Below are positions 1 to 10,154 of a stretch of DNA of 64,000 nucleotides, piece by piece. The first letter of the stretch is position 1. Every line of letters begins with the position of its first letter. This stretch comes from Akkermansia muciniphila (GTDB lineage Bacteria > Pseudomonadota > Gammaproteobacteria > Burkholderiales > Burkholderiaceae_C): the NCBI GenBank assembly GCA_943331105.2, contig CALQKH020000011.1, positions 79,683 to 143,682 on the forward strand. The letters are read 5' to 3'. Below the pieces are notes generated by a model, which saw only the letters and a list, made by a program, of their open reading frames with translations, ran no database searches and was not told the DNA's origin. The translations under genes and the position numbers were made by a program.

Positions 1-345
1 CACCTGCCCCTCGCAGAGCACGCTCGCGCGGTTGTGGCGGCGCGTGACGGCCACGCTGCGGGTGCGCAGGCCGCCGCCTTCGGGGTGGCCCACCACCACA
101 TTCAGACCTTTTAACCCAGCCAGTTCGCGGGCCACTGTTTTCAGGGCATCATCACAGGCGTCAATGAAGGCGGGGCGCAGCAACAAGTCTTCTGCCGCAT
201 AACCGCAAATTGACAGCTCGGGCGTCAGCACCAGGCGCGCTCCCTCGGCATGCGCAAGGGTGGCGAAGTCGATGATCTTACGGGCGTTGCCCGGCATGTC
301 ACCGACGACAAAGTTGAGCTGGGCCACACGAATTTGGAGAGTCAT
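1..345 (-). CDS. nadE: Glutamine-dependent NAD+ synthetase, N-terminal part (truncated by window edge)
   Basis: The visible 115 codons are the N-terminal nitrilase-type glutaminase domain of NAD+ synthetase, which releases ammonia from glutamine for amidation of deaza-NAD (nicotinate adenine dinucleotide) in NAD biosynthesis. The start MTLQIRVAQLNFVVGD and the motif TPELSICGY, which carries the catalytic Glu of the nitrilase Glu-Lys-Cys triad, are typical. The synthetase domain lies outside the window. It is divergent from the FemAB-like gene, with only a few bases between the two starts. Confidence in the family is high; the alternative is another carbon-nitrogen hydrolase. Confidence 0.88.
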   Translation of the reverse strand, partial: MTLQIRVAQLNFVVGDMPGNARKIIDFATLAHAEGARLVLTPELSICGYAAEDLLLRPAFIDACDDALKTVARELAGLKGLNVVVGHPEGGGLRTRSVAVTRRHNRASVLCEGQV

Positions 346-349
346 ACAG

Positions 350-1537
350 GTGCTGGAAAATGTGAGCTTGAATTATGTCACCCGGGTGCAAGACGACCTG
401 GGTGCCATCTCGCCTGAAGCCTGGGACAGCTTGCTCGCCCGGCAAGATGCGCCTTCACCCTTCATGCAGCATGCCTATTTGTCGGCCATGCAGACCAGCC
501 AATCGGCCGCGCCCGAGACCGGCTGGACGCTGCAAGTCATCAGCCTGTGGCGCAGCACCGCACAAGGCGATGTGTTGGCCGCCGCCTGCCCGCTGTACAT
601 CAAGACCCATTCACGCGGCGAATACGTGTTTGACCACGCCTGGGCCGACGCCTTCCAGCGCCACGGCCTGGCTTATTACCCCAAAGCCCTTGTCGCGCCA
701 CCTTTTACGCCCGTGCCGGGCAGCCGCTTGCTGGCCGAATCTGACGCCGCTCGCCAAGCCTTGCTGGCCGCCTTGCTGGACATTTGCCAAACCAACAACA
801 TCCCCTCGCTGCACATTTTGTTTGCCAGCCCGCACGACCTGCAGGCCTGCGAACAAGTCGGGCTGCTGCAGCGCGACCAGGTGCAGTTCCACTGGCAAAA
901 CCAAGGCTGGCGAGACTTCGATGACTTTTTGGCCAGCCTGACGCAAGAAAAGCGCAAAAAAATCAGGCAAGAACGCCGTAAAGTGGCCGATGCGGGCGTG
1001 CACTTTCGCGCCGTGCGCGGCCCGGACATGACGGGTGAAGACTGGGCACTGCTGCTGCGCTGCTACCAGCAAACCTATTGGGAACATGGCAACCCGCCCT
1101 ATCTGACCCCGGCGTTTTTTGAATCCATGCGGACCGATATGGCCGCCAACTGGCTGCTGTTTGTGGCTGAACACGAGTCACAGCCGATTGGCATCAGCCT
1201 GATCGGTCTCCACCTGAACCCACAAGGCCAGCCCGAAGTGGCCTACGGCCGCTATTGGGGGGCGCTCGCGCGGGTGGACTGCCTGCACTTTGAGGCTTGC
1301 TATTACCAGCCCATCGAATGGTGCATCGCCAACGGCGTCAAGCGCTTTGAGGGGGGCGCTCAAGGCGAACACAAAATGGCCCGTGCCCTGCTGCCCACGC
1401 CCACACACAGCGCCCACTGGCTGGCGCACCCAGAGTTTTCAGAAGCCGTGGCGCGGTTTCTGGAGCGGGAAAAAGCAGGGGTGGAGAATTATTTGGAAGC
1501 GCTACACCAGCACTCACCCTTGAAAAAAGCTCCATAA
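350..1537 (+). CDS. FemAB-like / COG3146 (PF04339) N-acyltransferase
   Basis: A protein of about 395 residues resembling the PF04339 family, which has a GNAT/FemAB-type fold and is often labelled 'peptidogalycan biosynthesis'. Supporting segments are a basic KRKKIRQERRK stretch near residue 205 and a C-terminal block with HFEACYYQPIEWC, RFEGGAQGEHK and HWLAHPEF, which are family hallmarks. The start is uncertain: GTG 350 is chosen because the frame upstream runs antisense into nadE and GGAGA precedes it at a usable distance; TTG 368 is an alternative. No signal peptide is seen. The true substrate is unknown; an amino-acyl or acyl transfer is inferred from the fold only. Confidence 0.75.
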   Translation: MLENVSLNYVTRVQDDLGAISPEAWDSLLARQDAPSPFMQHAYLSAMQTSQSAAPETGWTLQVISLWRSTAQGDVLAAACPLYIKTHSRGEYVFDHAWADAFQRHGLAYYPKALVAPPFTPVPGSRLLAESDAARQALLAALLDICQTNNIPSLHILFASPHDLQACEQVGLLQRDQVQFHWQNQGWRDFDDFLASLTQEKRKKIRQERRKVADAGVHFRAVRGPDMTGEDWALLLRCYQQTYWEHGNPPYLTPAFFESMRTDMAANWLLFVAEHESQPIGISLIGLHLNPQGQPEVAYGRYWGALARVDCLHFEACYYQPIEWCIANGVKRFEGGAQGEHKMARALLPTPTHSAHWLAHPEFSEAVARFLEREKAGVENYLEALHQHSPLKKAP

Positions 1538-1542
1538 AAAAA

Positions 1543-1574
1543 GCCTGCCTGGCGCACACCGGGCAGGCGTTTTG
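1543..1574. terminator. Bidirectional hairpin terminator between the FemAB-like gene and ppa
   Basis: GCCTGCC (1543-1549) pairs with GGCAGGC (1562-1568). A-rich sequence lies on the left and TTTT on the right, so it can terminate transcripts from both convergent genes. Confidence 0.7.
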
Positions 1575-1615
1575 GGGATTTCAAAAACCTCCATCGGAAG
1601 CCATTGAGTAGGCGT

Positions 1616-2146
1616 TCAGGCCTTCTTGTAGTTGGCGATGCCGTCCATCAGTTCTTTGGCGGCAGATTCGACGCCTTCCCAGCCCTTGACTTTGACCCAC
1701 TTGCCTTTTTCGAGGTCTTTGTAGTGCTCAAAAAAGTGGGCGATTTGCTTGAGTTGCAACTCGTGCACATCGGACAGGGCCTTGATGTTGGCGTAAATGG
1801 GGAGAATTTTTTCGGTGGGTACGGCCAAAATCTTGCCGTCCATACCGCCTTCGTCTTCCATTAGCAAAATGCCAATGGCGCGGCAAGACACCACAACGCC
1901 TGGGGGCAACGGGAAGGGCGTCATGACCAACACGTCGACCGGGTCACCGTCACCGGCGATGGTCTGAGGCACATAGCCGTAGTTGGTGGGGTAGTGCATG
2001 GCAGTGCCCATGAAACGGTCCACGAACAAAGCGCCAGACTCTTTGTCCACTTCGTACTTCACTGGGTCCGAGTTCATCGGGATTTCGATGATGACGTTGA
2101 ATGCATCGGGCACTTTGCTGCCGGGGGTGACTTTGTTCAGGGACAT
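1616..2146 (-). CDS. ppa: Inorganic pyrophosphatase (family I)
   Basis: Hydrolyses pyrophosphate to two phosphates in the cytosol, pulling biosynthetic reactions forward. The 176-residue length fits the prokaryotic hexameric family. Visible landmarks are VIIEIPMNSDPVKYEVDK near the N-terminus, YPTNYGYVPQT, and the DGDPVDVLV metal-binding signature with its clustered aspartates, followed by DEGGMDGKI. ATG 2146 begins MSLNKVTPGSKVPDAF, a normal start for betaproteobacterial Ppa. It stands alone, convergent with the FemAB-like gene across a shared terminator. Confidence 0.96.
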   Translation of the reverse strand: MSLNKVTPGSKVPDAFNVIIEIPMNSDPVKYEVDKESGALFVDRFMGTAMHYPTNYGYVPQTIAGDGDPVDVLVMTPFPLPPGVVVSCRAIGILLMEDEGGMDGKILAVPTEKILPIYANIKALSDVHELQLKQIAHFFEHYKDLEKGKWVKVKGWEGVESAAKELMDGIANYKKA

Positions 2147-2357
2147 GGTGTCTGCTTTTGAAAGTTAAGAAGAAACGAAAAATCCTAGGGATTAACCCCG
2201 ATTTTACTTTCACCGGGCTTTCGAAATCCAAGGTGATTTGGCTAAGCCCACAGCGCGGCCCCCCAACGGCGTTCGCACAGGGTACGCCTAGCGGGGCCAG
2301 CCCACACCCTGTCTCATGCGTGATTTCCAAGGCAGCGCCACGGCCGACAATCGCAGC

Positions 2358-3791
2358 ATGCAACACAACTTCATTGCCAACCAATCCGTTCCAGCCTTGG
2401 CAGGGCAAACCATCGACGTACTGGACCCGTCTGACGGGCAGGTTTTCGATCAGATCCCGCGCAGCCAGGCGGCCGACATCGATGCCGCTGTTGTGGCAGC
2501 GCGAAGCGCCTTCAACGGCCCCTGGGGCAAGTTGAGCGCCATGGAGCGTGGTCGCTTGCTCATGAAGCTGTCGCAAAAGGTGAGCGAGCACGCTGCCGAA
2601 CTGGCCGCGCTGGAGCAGCGCGATTGCGGCAAACCCACCAAACAAGCCACCGCCGACTCGGTGGCCTTGGCGCGTTACTTTGAGTTTTATGCGGGCTCTT
2701 GCGACAAGCTTCACGGCGAGACCCTGCCTTATCAAAACGGCTACAGCGTGCTGACCTGGCGCGAGCCGCATGGCGTGACGGGCCATGTGATTCCCTGGAA
2801 CTACCCGATGCAGATTTTTGGCCGCAGTGTGGGCGGCGCTTTGGCCGCAGGCAATGCGTGCGTGGTCAAACCGGCCGAAGACGCCTGCCTGAGCCTGATC
2901 AGGGTGGCGCAGCTGGCTGCCGAGGTGGGCTTTCCGCCGGGGGCCATCAACATTGTCACCGGCTATGGCCACGAAGTGGGCGACGCGCTGGCGCGGCACC
3001 CGGGCATTGACCACATCAGTTTCACCGGCAGCCCCCGCGTGGGCACGCTGATCCAGCAGGTGGCGGCCGAGCGGCACTGCCCAGTGACGCTGGAGTTGGG
3101 CGGCAAGAGCCCTCAAATCATTTTTGACGACGCCGACCTGGACGCGGCCATTCCCGTCGTGGTCAACGCGATCGTGCAGAACTCGGGCCAGACCTGCAGC
3201 GCGGGCTCTCGCGTGCTGATCCAGCAAGGCCTATACGAACCCTTGCTCAAGCGCCTGGGCGAAGCCTTTGGCCGCTTGCAAGTGGGCTCGGCGGCCATGA
3301 ACCTGGACTTGGGGCCTCTGATCCGCGCCAGCCAATTGGAGCGCGTCACCGGGTTTTTGGACCAAGCCCGCGCCGATGGCATTGCGGTGGTGGCCCAAGG
3401 GCAAATTGCGGCGGGCGTGCCTGCGGGCGGCTTTTACCAGGCCCCCACCTTGCTGCGCGATGTGCCGGTGATGCACCGCCTGGCGCAAGAGGAAGTGTTT
3501 GGCCCGGTGCTGTCGGCCATGTCTTTCAAAGGCGAAGACCAAGCGGTGGAATTGGCCAACGCCACCGAGTTTGGCCTGGTCGCAGGCATCTGGACGCGTG
3601 ACGGTGGGCGGCAGTTCCGCATGGCCAAACGTGTTCGCAGCGGACAGGTGTTCATCAACAACTACGGCGCGGGCGGCGGTGTGGAACTGCCCTTTGGCGG
3701 CGTCAAATCGTCGGGCTACGGCCGCGAAAAAGGATTTGAAGCCCTGCTGGGTTTCACCACCCTCAAAACCGTGGCCATCCAACACGGCTGA
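2358..3791 (+). CDS. NAD(P)+-dependent aldehyde dehydrogenase
   Basis: A complete ALDH-superfamily enzyme of 477 residues that oxidises an aldehyde to a carboxylate with NAD(P)+. It has the cofactor-binding segment VIPWNYPMQI, the Glu motif LELGGKSPQ, the catalytic Cys in NSGQTCSAGSR, and the C-terminal PFGGVKSSGYGREKG. The sequence is of the betaine/aminobutyraldehyde/generic class and the substrate cannot be set from sequence alone. ATG 2358 (MQHNFIANQSVPAL) is preferred over an upstream in-frame codon because it matches the family N-terminus. No obvious operon partner; moaA follows after 75 bp. Confidence 0.88.
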   Translation: MQHNFIANQSVPALAGQTIDVLDPSDGQVFDQIPRSQAADIDAAVVAARSAFNGPWGKLSAMERGRLLMKLSQKVSEHAAELAALEQRDCGKPTKQATADSVALARYFEFYAGSCDKLHGETLPYQNGYSVLTWREPHGVTGHVIPWNYPMQIFGRSVGGALAAGNACVVKPAEDACLSLIRVAQLAAEVGFPPGAINIVTGYGHEVGDALARHPGIDHISFTGSPRVGTLIQQVAAERHCPVTLELGGKSPQIIFDDADLDAAIPVVVNAIVQNSGQTCSAGSRVLIQQGLYEPLLKRLGEAFGRLQVGSAAMNLDLGPLIRASQLERVTGFLDQARADGIAVVAQGQIAAGVPAGGFYQAPTLLRDVPVMHRLAQEEVFGPVLSAMSFKGEDQAVELANATEFGLVAGIWTRDGGRQFRMAKRVRSGQVFINNYGAGGGVELPFGGVKSSGYGREKGFEALLGFTTLKTVAIQHG

Positions 3792-3866
3792 AGTGCCCGC
3801 ATTCGGGCTTGTGTTTCTTGACCATGCTGCCTGCTCGGCGTGACGGCTCGGGCACAATCAACCCCC

Positions 3867-5009
3867 ATGTCTGAACGTGTCATTCCGCTGGTTGACCAGC
3901 GCCATCCCAGCTTGCCCTTGCCCCCGCTGCCTGCGGGGCATGACCTGAGCGCATTGCCGCTGGACGGACTGCGCCGCCCGCTGACCGATTTGCGCATCAG
4001 CGTGACCGACCGCTGCAACTTCAGGTGCAGTTACTGCATGCCCAAAGAAGTCTTTGACAAAGACTACGCCTACCTGCCTCAAAGCCATTTACTGAGCTTT
4101 GAGGAGATCACCCGCATCGCCAACGTGTTTGTGGGCCGGGGCGTGCGCAAAATTCGCTTAACGGGCGGTGAGCCCCTGCTGCGCAAGAACATCGAAATCC
4201 TGATCGAGCAATTGGCCGCGCTGCGCACGCCCGACGGCCAGCCGCTGGATTTGACACTGACCACCAACGGTTCGCTGCTGGCGCGCAAAGCACAAAGCCT
4301 CAAAGATGCCGGGCTGCAACGCGTGACGGTGAGTCTGGACGGGCTGGATGACGCTGTCTTTCGCCAAATGAACGATGTGGACTTTCCGGTGGCCGATGTG
4401 CTGGCCGGAATCGAAGCCGCGCAGGCTGCGGGCCTGGGGCCGATCAAGGTCAACATGGTGGTCAAGCGCGGCACCAACGAACACGAAATCTTGCCCATGG
4501 CGCGGCACTTCCAGGGCACGGGCATTGTGCTGCGCTTCATCGAATACATGGACGTAGGCGCGACGAACGGCTGGTGCATGGACGAGGTGCTGCCCAGTGC
4601 CGAGGTGGTGCGTCGCCTGCATGCCGAGCTACCGCTGGTGCAACTCGAGCCTGCCGCCCCAGGCGAGACCGCCGAGCGCTGGGGTTATGCCAACGCCCAA
4701 GGCGAACACGACCCGTCGCTGGGCGAAATCGGTGTGATCAGCAGCGTGACGCAGGCGTTTTGTGGCGACTGCAACCGCGCCCGTTTGTCCACCGAAGGGC
4801 GCTTGTATTTGTGCCTGTTTGCCAGCCAGGGCTACGACCTGCGTCAGCTGTTGCGTGACCCGCTGCAATCCGATCACGCACTGGCCCAAACGGTGGACGC
4901 CATCTGGCGCGGGCGGACTGACCAATATTCGGTGCTGCGCAGCCTGCGCGACCCCGACACCGCCAGCGGCCCCGGCCGCCGGGTGGAAATGAGCTACATC
5001 GGAGGCTGA
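3867..5009 (+). CDS. moaA: GTP 3',8-cyclase MoaA (molybdenum cofactor step 1)
   Basis: A radical-SAM enzyme converting GTP to 3',8-cyclo-GTP, the first committed molybdopterin step. The N-terminal cluster motif reads CNFRCSYC (CxxxCxxC) and the C-terminal [11 protein letters not shown]...YLC supplies the second [4Fe-4S] cluster. The protein ends in GG, the conserved tail needed for catalysis. LTGGEPLLR is the SAM-binding GGEP. ATG 3867 ([11 protein letters not shown]) gives 380 residues; an upstream GTG at 3840 is less likely. It is first in a moaA-mobA-moeA run with a 5-bp gap to mobA. No Moco riboswitch fits in the short upstream gap. Confidence 0.95.
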   Translation: MSERVIPLVDQRHPSLPLPPLPAGHDLSALPLDGLRRPLTDLRISVTDRCNFRCSYCMPKEVFDKDYAYLPQSHLLSFEEITRIANVFVGRGVRKIRLTGGEPLLRKNIEILIEQLAALRTPDGQPLDLTLTTNGSLLARKAQSLKDAGLQRVTVSLDGLDDAVFRQMNDVDFPVADVLAGIEAAQAAGLGPIKVNMVVKRGTNEHEILPMARHFQGTGIVLRFIEYMDVGATNGWCMDEVLPSAEVVRRLHAELPLVQLEPAAPGETAERWGYANAQGEHDPSLGEIGVISSVTQAFCGDCNRARLSTEGRLYLCLFASQGYDLRQLLRDPLQSDHALAQTVDAIWRGRTDQYSVLRSLRDPDTASGPGRRVEMSYIGG

Positions 5010-5014
5010 ACGCC

Positions 5015-5647
5015 ATGAACCCCCATACCCAAAACGCACCGGGCATCACTGGCCTCATCCTCGCAGGTGGGCGCGGCTCGCGCATGGGCGGCACCGACAA
5101 AGGTTTGCAAAACTTCCACGGCTTGCCTTTGGCCTTGCAAACCTTGATGCGCTTGCAGATACAAAGCCTGCCGCTGCAAGAAGTGATGATCAATGCCAAT
5201 CGCAACTTGGCCGCCTATGAATCACTGGGAGTGGCCGTTTGGCCTGACAGCATCGATGGTTTTGCAGGTCCTTTGGCGGGTTTTTTGACGGGCCTTGAAC
5301 GCTGCGAAACCCCTCTGTTGCTCACCGTGCCTTGCGACTCGCCATTGTTTCCGCTCGATTTGGTGGAGCGCCTGGAGCAAGCGCTGCACGACCAAGACGC
5401 CGACATGGCCATGGCCGCAGCCCCCGAAGCCGATGGCACAGTGCGCCCCCAACCGGTGTTTTGCTTGCTCAAGCTGGATTTGCTTGAAAGTCTGGTCAAG
5501 TTCACCCAAAGCGGCGGCCGCAAAATTGATGCTTGGACCGCTCAACACCGCTGCGCGATCGTGCCCTTTGACTTGCCTGGCGACAGCCCGCATGCTTTTT
5601 CCAACGCCAACACCTTGGCTGAATTGCAGCAACTCGAATCCCTTTGA
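5015..5647 (+). CDS. mobA: Molybdenum cofactor guanylyltransferase MobA
   Basis: Attaches GMP to molybdopterin to make the MGD cofactor used by DMSO-reductase-family enzymes. The N-terminal nucleotide-binding signature [17 protein letters not shown] is diagnostic and [10 protein letters not shown] is the conserved metal/nucleotide segment. 210 residues is a usual length. It lies 5 bp after moaA and 46 bp before moeA, so the three are probably co-transcribed. Confidence 0.94.
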   Translation: MNPHTQNAPGITGLILAGGRGSRMGGTDKGLQNFHGLPLALQTLMRLQIQSLPLQEVMINANRNLAAYESLGVAVWPDSIDGFAGPLAGFLTGLERCETPLLLTVPCDSPLFPLDLVERLEQALHDQDADMAMAAAPEADGTVRPQPVFCLLKLDLLESLVKFTQSGGRKIDAWTAQHRCAIVPFDLPGDSPHAFSNANTLAELQQLESL

Positions 5648-5693
5648 ACCAAGCCGCACGGCAGCACCGTCCCCCATTGCCCATGCCATTGCC

Positions 5694-6983
<1,290 letters not shown>

Positions 6984-7003
6984 ACTTGTGGGCCTCAAGG
7001 ACA

Positions 7004-7033
7004 TTAAAAAAAGCGGCCTAGGCCGCTTTTTTT
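7004..7033. terminator. Bidirectional terminator after moeA
   Basis: A perfect palindrome GCGGCCTAGGCCGC (7013-7026) flanked by an A7 run on the left and a T7 run on the right. It terminates moeA on the plus strand and the RND permease operon on the minus strand. Confidence 0.88.
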
Positions 7034-7070
7034 GATTCCGCAAGGATGTGCCGATGACAGACCAGAAAAT

Positions 7071-10000
7071 TCAGTGCGCTGCCGATTCTTGGGGAGAATC
7101 GTGCGCGACCGATTTGTTGGGGCCTGGCACCGACTTGCGCGCCAACAACGAGTACATGGTGGGCACCACAAAAATGGCCAAAACCGTTCCCAAGCTCATA
7201 CCGCCCACAATCACCCAACCGATTTGAGTGCGGCTCTCGGCACCCGCACCGGTGGCCAGCGCCAGCGGCACGGCACCCAGCACCATGGCGCCAGTGGTCA
7301 TCAAGATGGGCCGCAGCCGCTGGGCAGATGCCTTGATCAAAGCCGCTTGCATGGCCATGCCCTGCTCGCGCAACTGGTTGGTGAACTCCACAATCAAAAT
7401 GCCGTGCTTGGTGATCAAACCCACCAGGGTGATCAGGCCGATTTGGGAATACACATTGAGCGAGCCGCCCGTGTACTTGAGCGCCAGCAGGGCACCGATC
7501 ATGGACAAGGGCACCGACAGCATGATCACAAAAGGATCAATGAAGCTCTCAAACTGCGCAGCCAACACCAAAAAGATGAACAGCAGCGCCAAGATAAACA
7601 CAATCACCAAGGCACCTTGCGAGTTCTTGAACTCGCGAGAGGTGCCGTTCAACTCGGTGGTATAGCCCGGTTTGAGGACCTTGGCCGCGGCGGCATCCAT
7701 GAAGGTCAGCGCCTCGCCCAGGGAATAATCCGGCGAGAGGTTGGCCGTGATGGTCACCGAGCGCCGCTGACCAAAATGGTTCAACTCACGCGGGGCCACA
7801 CTTTCGCGCACTTTGACCAAGCTGGACAAGGGCACCATGGTGTCGTTGCGGCCCCGCACCTGAATCACATCGATGTCATCGGGCGTGTTGCGGGCCGAAG
7901 GCAGGGTTTGCACAATCACGTCGTACTGTTCGGCATCGCGCTTGTAACGCGTGACGACACGGCCTCCAAGCATGGTTTCAATGGTTCGAGCCACCACATC
8001 CACACTCACGCCCAACTCGGCGGCCTTGGTGCGGTCCACCTCGACACGCAGCTCCGGCTTGTTCAGGCGCAAGTCCACATCGGGCGACAAGATACCAGGG
8101 TTTTTGGCAACTTCATCCATCAACTGACGAGCGATCGCATTCAAATTCTGGTAACTGTCCGAGGTCTGAATCACAAAGTTGAGGGGTCGTTCGCGAAAGC
8201 CCTGACCCAAAGAAGGCGGTGTGATGGGGAACGCATTGATCCCCGGCAGGCCGTTGAACTTGGCACCCAACTCGCGTGCGATTTCGAGCGTGGTGCGTTG
8301 GCGTTCGTCCCAGTCCACAGCGCGGTACACCACGGTGCCTTGGCCCACGGTGGGATTGCCCAAGTTGGCAAAAATCCGGTCAAACTCTGGATACGCTTGG
8401 CCCATCTTTTCGAGCGATTTGGCGTAACGATCGGTGTACTCCAAGGTCGAGCCATCTGGGGCGTTGATGGTGGCCAAAATCGTCCCTCGGTCCTCCAAGG
8501 GGGACAGCTCTTGCTTCATCGTCGGGTAAATCAAGCCAATGCCAACACCCGAGGCCAACATGACCAACACCACCACCCAACGTGCACGGCTCAAAATCAG
8601 GGTCAGCAGACGCTCATAACCGAAGGACAGGCCGGTGAGCCACTTTTCCATCGAACGGTCGAACCAGCCAGGGTTGGGGTTGTGCCTGAGAAATTTGGAA
8701 CTGAGCATGGGCGCCAAGGTCAACGCCACAAAACCCGAAACCAACACAGCACCCGCCAAAGCCAGCGCAAACTCGCCAAACAACTTGCCAGTGCGTCCCG
8801 GCGTGAAAGCCAGAGGGGCGAACACAGCCGCCAAGGTCAGGGTCATGGCAATGACGGCAAAGCTGATTTCACGCACACCTTTTATGGCAGCAGAAAACGG
8901 GTCCAAGCCTTCTTCAATGTGCCGGTAAATGTTTTCCAGCACCACAATCGCGTCGTCCACCACCAAACCAATGGCCAAAACCAGCGCCAGCAAGGTCAAA
9001 GTGTTGATGGTGAAACCTGCCAAAGCCATCATGGCAAAAGCGCCAATCAAACTGACGGGGATGGTGATGATCGGAATGATCGAGGCACGGAAGGTGCGCA
9101 AAAAAACAAAAATCACCAGAGCCACCAAGACCACGGCTTCCACAATGGTGTTGAAAACGCTTTTGATCGACCGGTCAATGAACACCGAGTTGTCGTTGGC
9201 GATGTTGATGACCATGTCGCCCGGCAAGTCCGCCTTGAGCTTGGGAATCATCTCGCGCACGCCTGCCGACAACTCCAGGGGGTTGGCAGTGGCTTGCCGG
9301 ATGACACCCGCAGAGATGGCCGATTGACCATTCAAACGAACGGTACTGCGGTCGCTGGCCGCGCCTTCGCGAACTTGGGCCACATCCCGCAGCTTGACCG
9401 AAAATCCGTTGACGTTTCGGATCACGATGTCACCAAATTGCCCTGCCCGGTTCAAATCGGTTTGCGCAGAAACGCTGAATTCACGGGTTGAGGATTCGAT
9501 GCGTCCAGCTGGCAGCTCCAGGTTGTTTCGTCTTATGGCGTCTTCCACATCCTGTGGCGTCAATTTATAGGACGACAGGCGCGCATGGTCCAAAGACACC
9601 AGCATGGCGTATTTGCGCTCACCAAAAATGCGCACATCGGCCACGCCGGTCACGGTTTGCAAGCGCGGCTTGACCACCCGGTTGACCAAATCGTTGATCT
9701 GCAAAGCGTCCAGCGTGTCGCTGGAAAATGCCAACCAGATGACGGGGAACGCGTCTGCCTCGACTTTGGCGATGACGGGCTCTTCCACTGTTTGAGGCAA
9801 ACGGTTGCGTACACGTGCCGTGCGGTCACGCACTTCAGCAGCGGCCGTGTCGGCGTCTTTTTCGAGGCGAAAACGCACGGTGATTTGCGACTGTTCGGCT
9901 CGGCTGATGGAGGTGATGACGTCCACCGCGTCGATGCCAGCAATCGAATCTTCAAGGGGCTTGGTGACCTGGGATTCGACCACCTCCGCAGAAGCGCCGA

Positions 10001-10154
10001 CATACCGGGTCGTGACCGTGACGGTGGGCTCGTCGATCTTGGGGTATTCGCGCAGCGACAGGCTTTTGAAGCTGACCGCGCCAATCAACACAATCAACAT
10101 CGACATGACCACGGCCAAGACTGGCCGCCGGATGGAAACTTCAGCGAGTTGCAT
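7071..10154 (-). CDS. RND efflux pump inner-membrane permease (HAE1/AcrB family)
   Basis: A full-length 1027-residue resistance-nodulation-division transporter, the proton-driven inner-membrane part of a tripartite efflux pump. The N-terminus MQLAEVSIRRPVLAVVMSM and the LREYPKIDEPTVTV periplasmic entry segment are typical of the MexF/MdtBC/VexF-like HAE1 branch. LALVLAIGLVVDDAIVVLENI in TM4 carries the two proton-relay aspartates. Its ATG overlaps the stop of the upstream adaptor gene by 14 bp, so the two are translationally coupled. No outer-membrane factor gene is adjacent; a TolC-like partner elsewhere is inferred. Substrates are unknown. Confidence 0.93.
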   Translation of the reverse strand: MQLAEVSIRRPVLAVVMSMLIVLIGAVSFKSLSLREYPKIDEPTVTVTTRYVGASAEVVESQVTKPLEDSIAGIDAVDVITSISRAEQSQITVRFRLEKDADTAAAEVRDRTARVRNRLPQTVEEPVIAKVEADAFPVIWLAFSSDTLDALQINDLVNRVVKPRLQTVTGVADVRIFGERKYAMLVSLDHARLSSYKLTPQDVEDAIRRNNLELPAGRIESSTREFSVSAQTDLNRAGQFGDIVIRNVNGFSVKLRDVAQVREGAASDRSTVRLNGQSAISAGVIRQATANPLELSAGVREMIPKLKADLPGDMVINIANDNSVFIDRSIKSVFNTIVEAVVLVALVIFVFLRTFRASIIPIITIPVSLIGAFAMMALAGFTINTLTLLALVLAIGLVVDDAIVVLENIYRHIEEGLDPFSAAIKGVREISFAVIAMTLTLAAVFAPLAFTPGRTGKLFGEFALALAGAVLVSGFVALTLAPMLSSKFLRHNPNPGWFDRSMEKWLTGLSFGYERLLTLILSRARWVVVLVMLASGVGIGLIYPTMKQELSPLEDRGTILATINAPDGSTLEYTDRYAKSLEKMGQAYPEFDRIFANLGNPTVGQGTVVYRAVDWDERQRTTLEIARELGAKFNGLPGINAFPITPPSLGQGFRERPLNFVIQTSDSYQNLNAIARQLMDEVAKNPGILSPDVDLRLNKPELRVEVDRTKAAELGVSVDVVARTIETMLGGRVVTRYKRDAEQYDVIVQTLPSARNTPDDIDVIQVRGRNDTMVPLSSLVKVRESVAPRELNHFGQRRSVTITANLSPDYSLGEALTFMDAAAAKVLKPGYTTELNGTSREFKNSQGALVIVFILALLFIFLVLAAQFESFIDPFVIMLSVPLSMIGALLALKYTGGSLNVYSQIGLITLVGLITKHGILIVEFTNQLREQGMAMQAALIKASAQRLRPILMTTGAMVLGAVPLALATGAGAESRTQIGWVIVGGMSLGTVLAIFVVPTMYSLLARKSVPGPNKSVAHDSPQESAAH

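Noticed and set aside
1950..3227. A 425-codon minus-strand frame over ppa and the aldehyde dehydrogenase
   Set aside because: It crosses both a real gene and an intergenic region and has no recognisable motif.
3792..3866. A possible Moco riboswitch before moaA
   Set aside because: The gap is only 75 bp and shows no conserved structure.
7032..9491. An 819-codon plus-strand open frame antisense to the RND permease
   Set aside because: Low-complexity His/Gln/Arg-rich translation without domain likeness; it mirrors the high third-position G+C of the real gene on the other strand.
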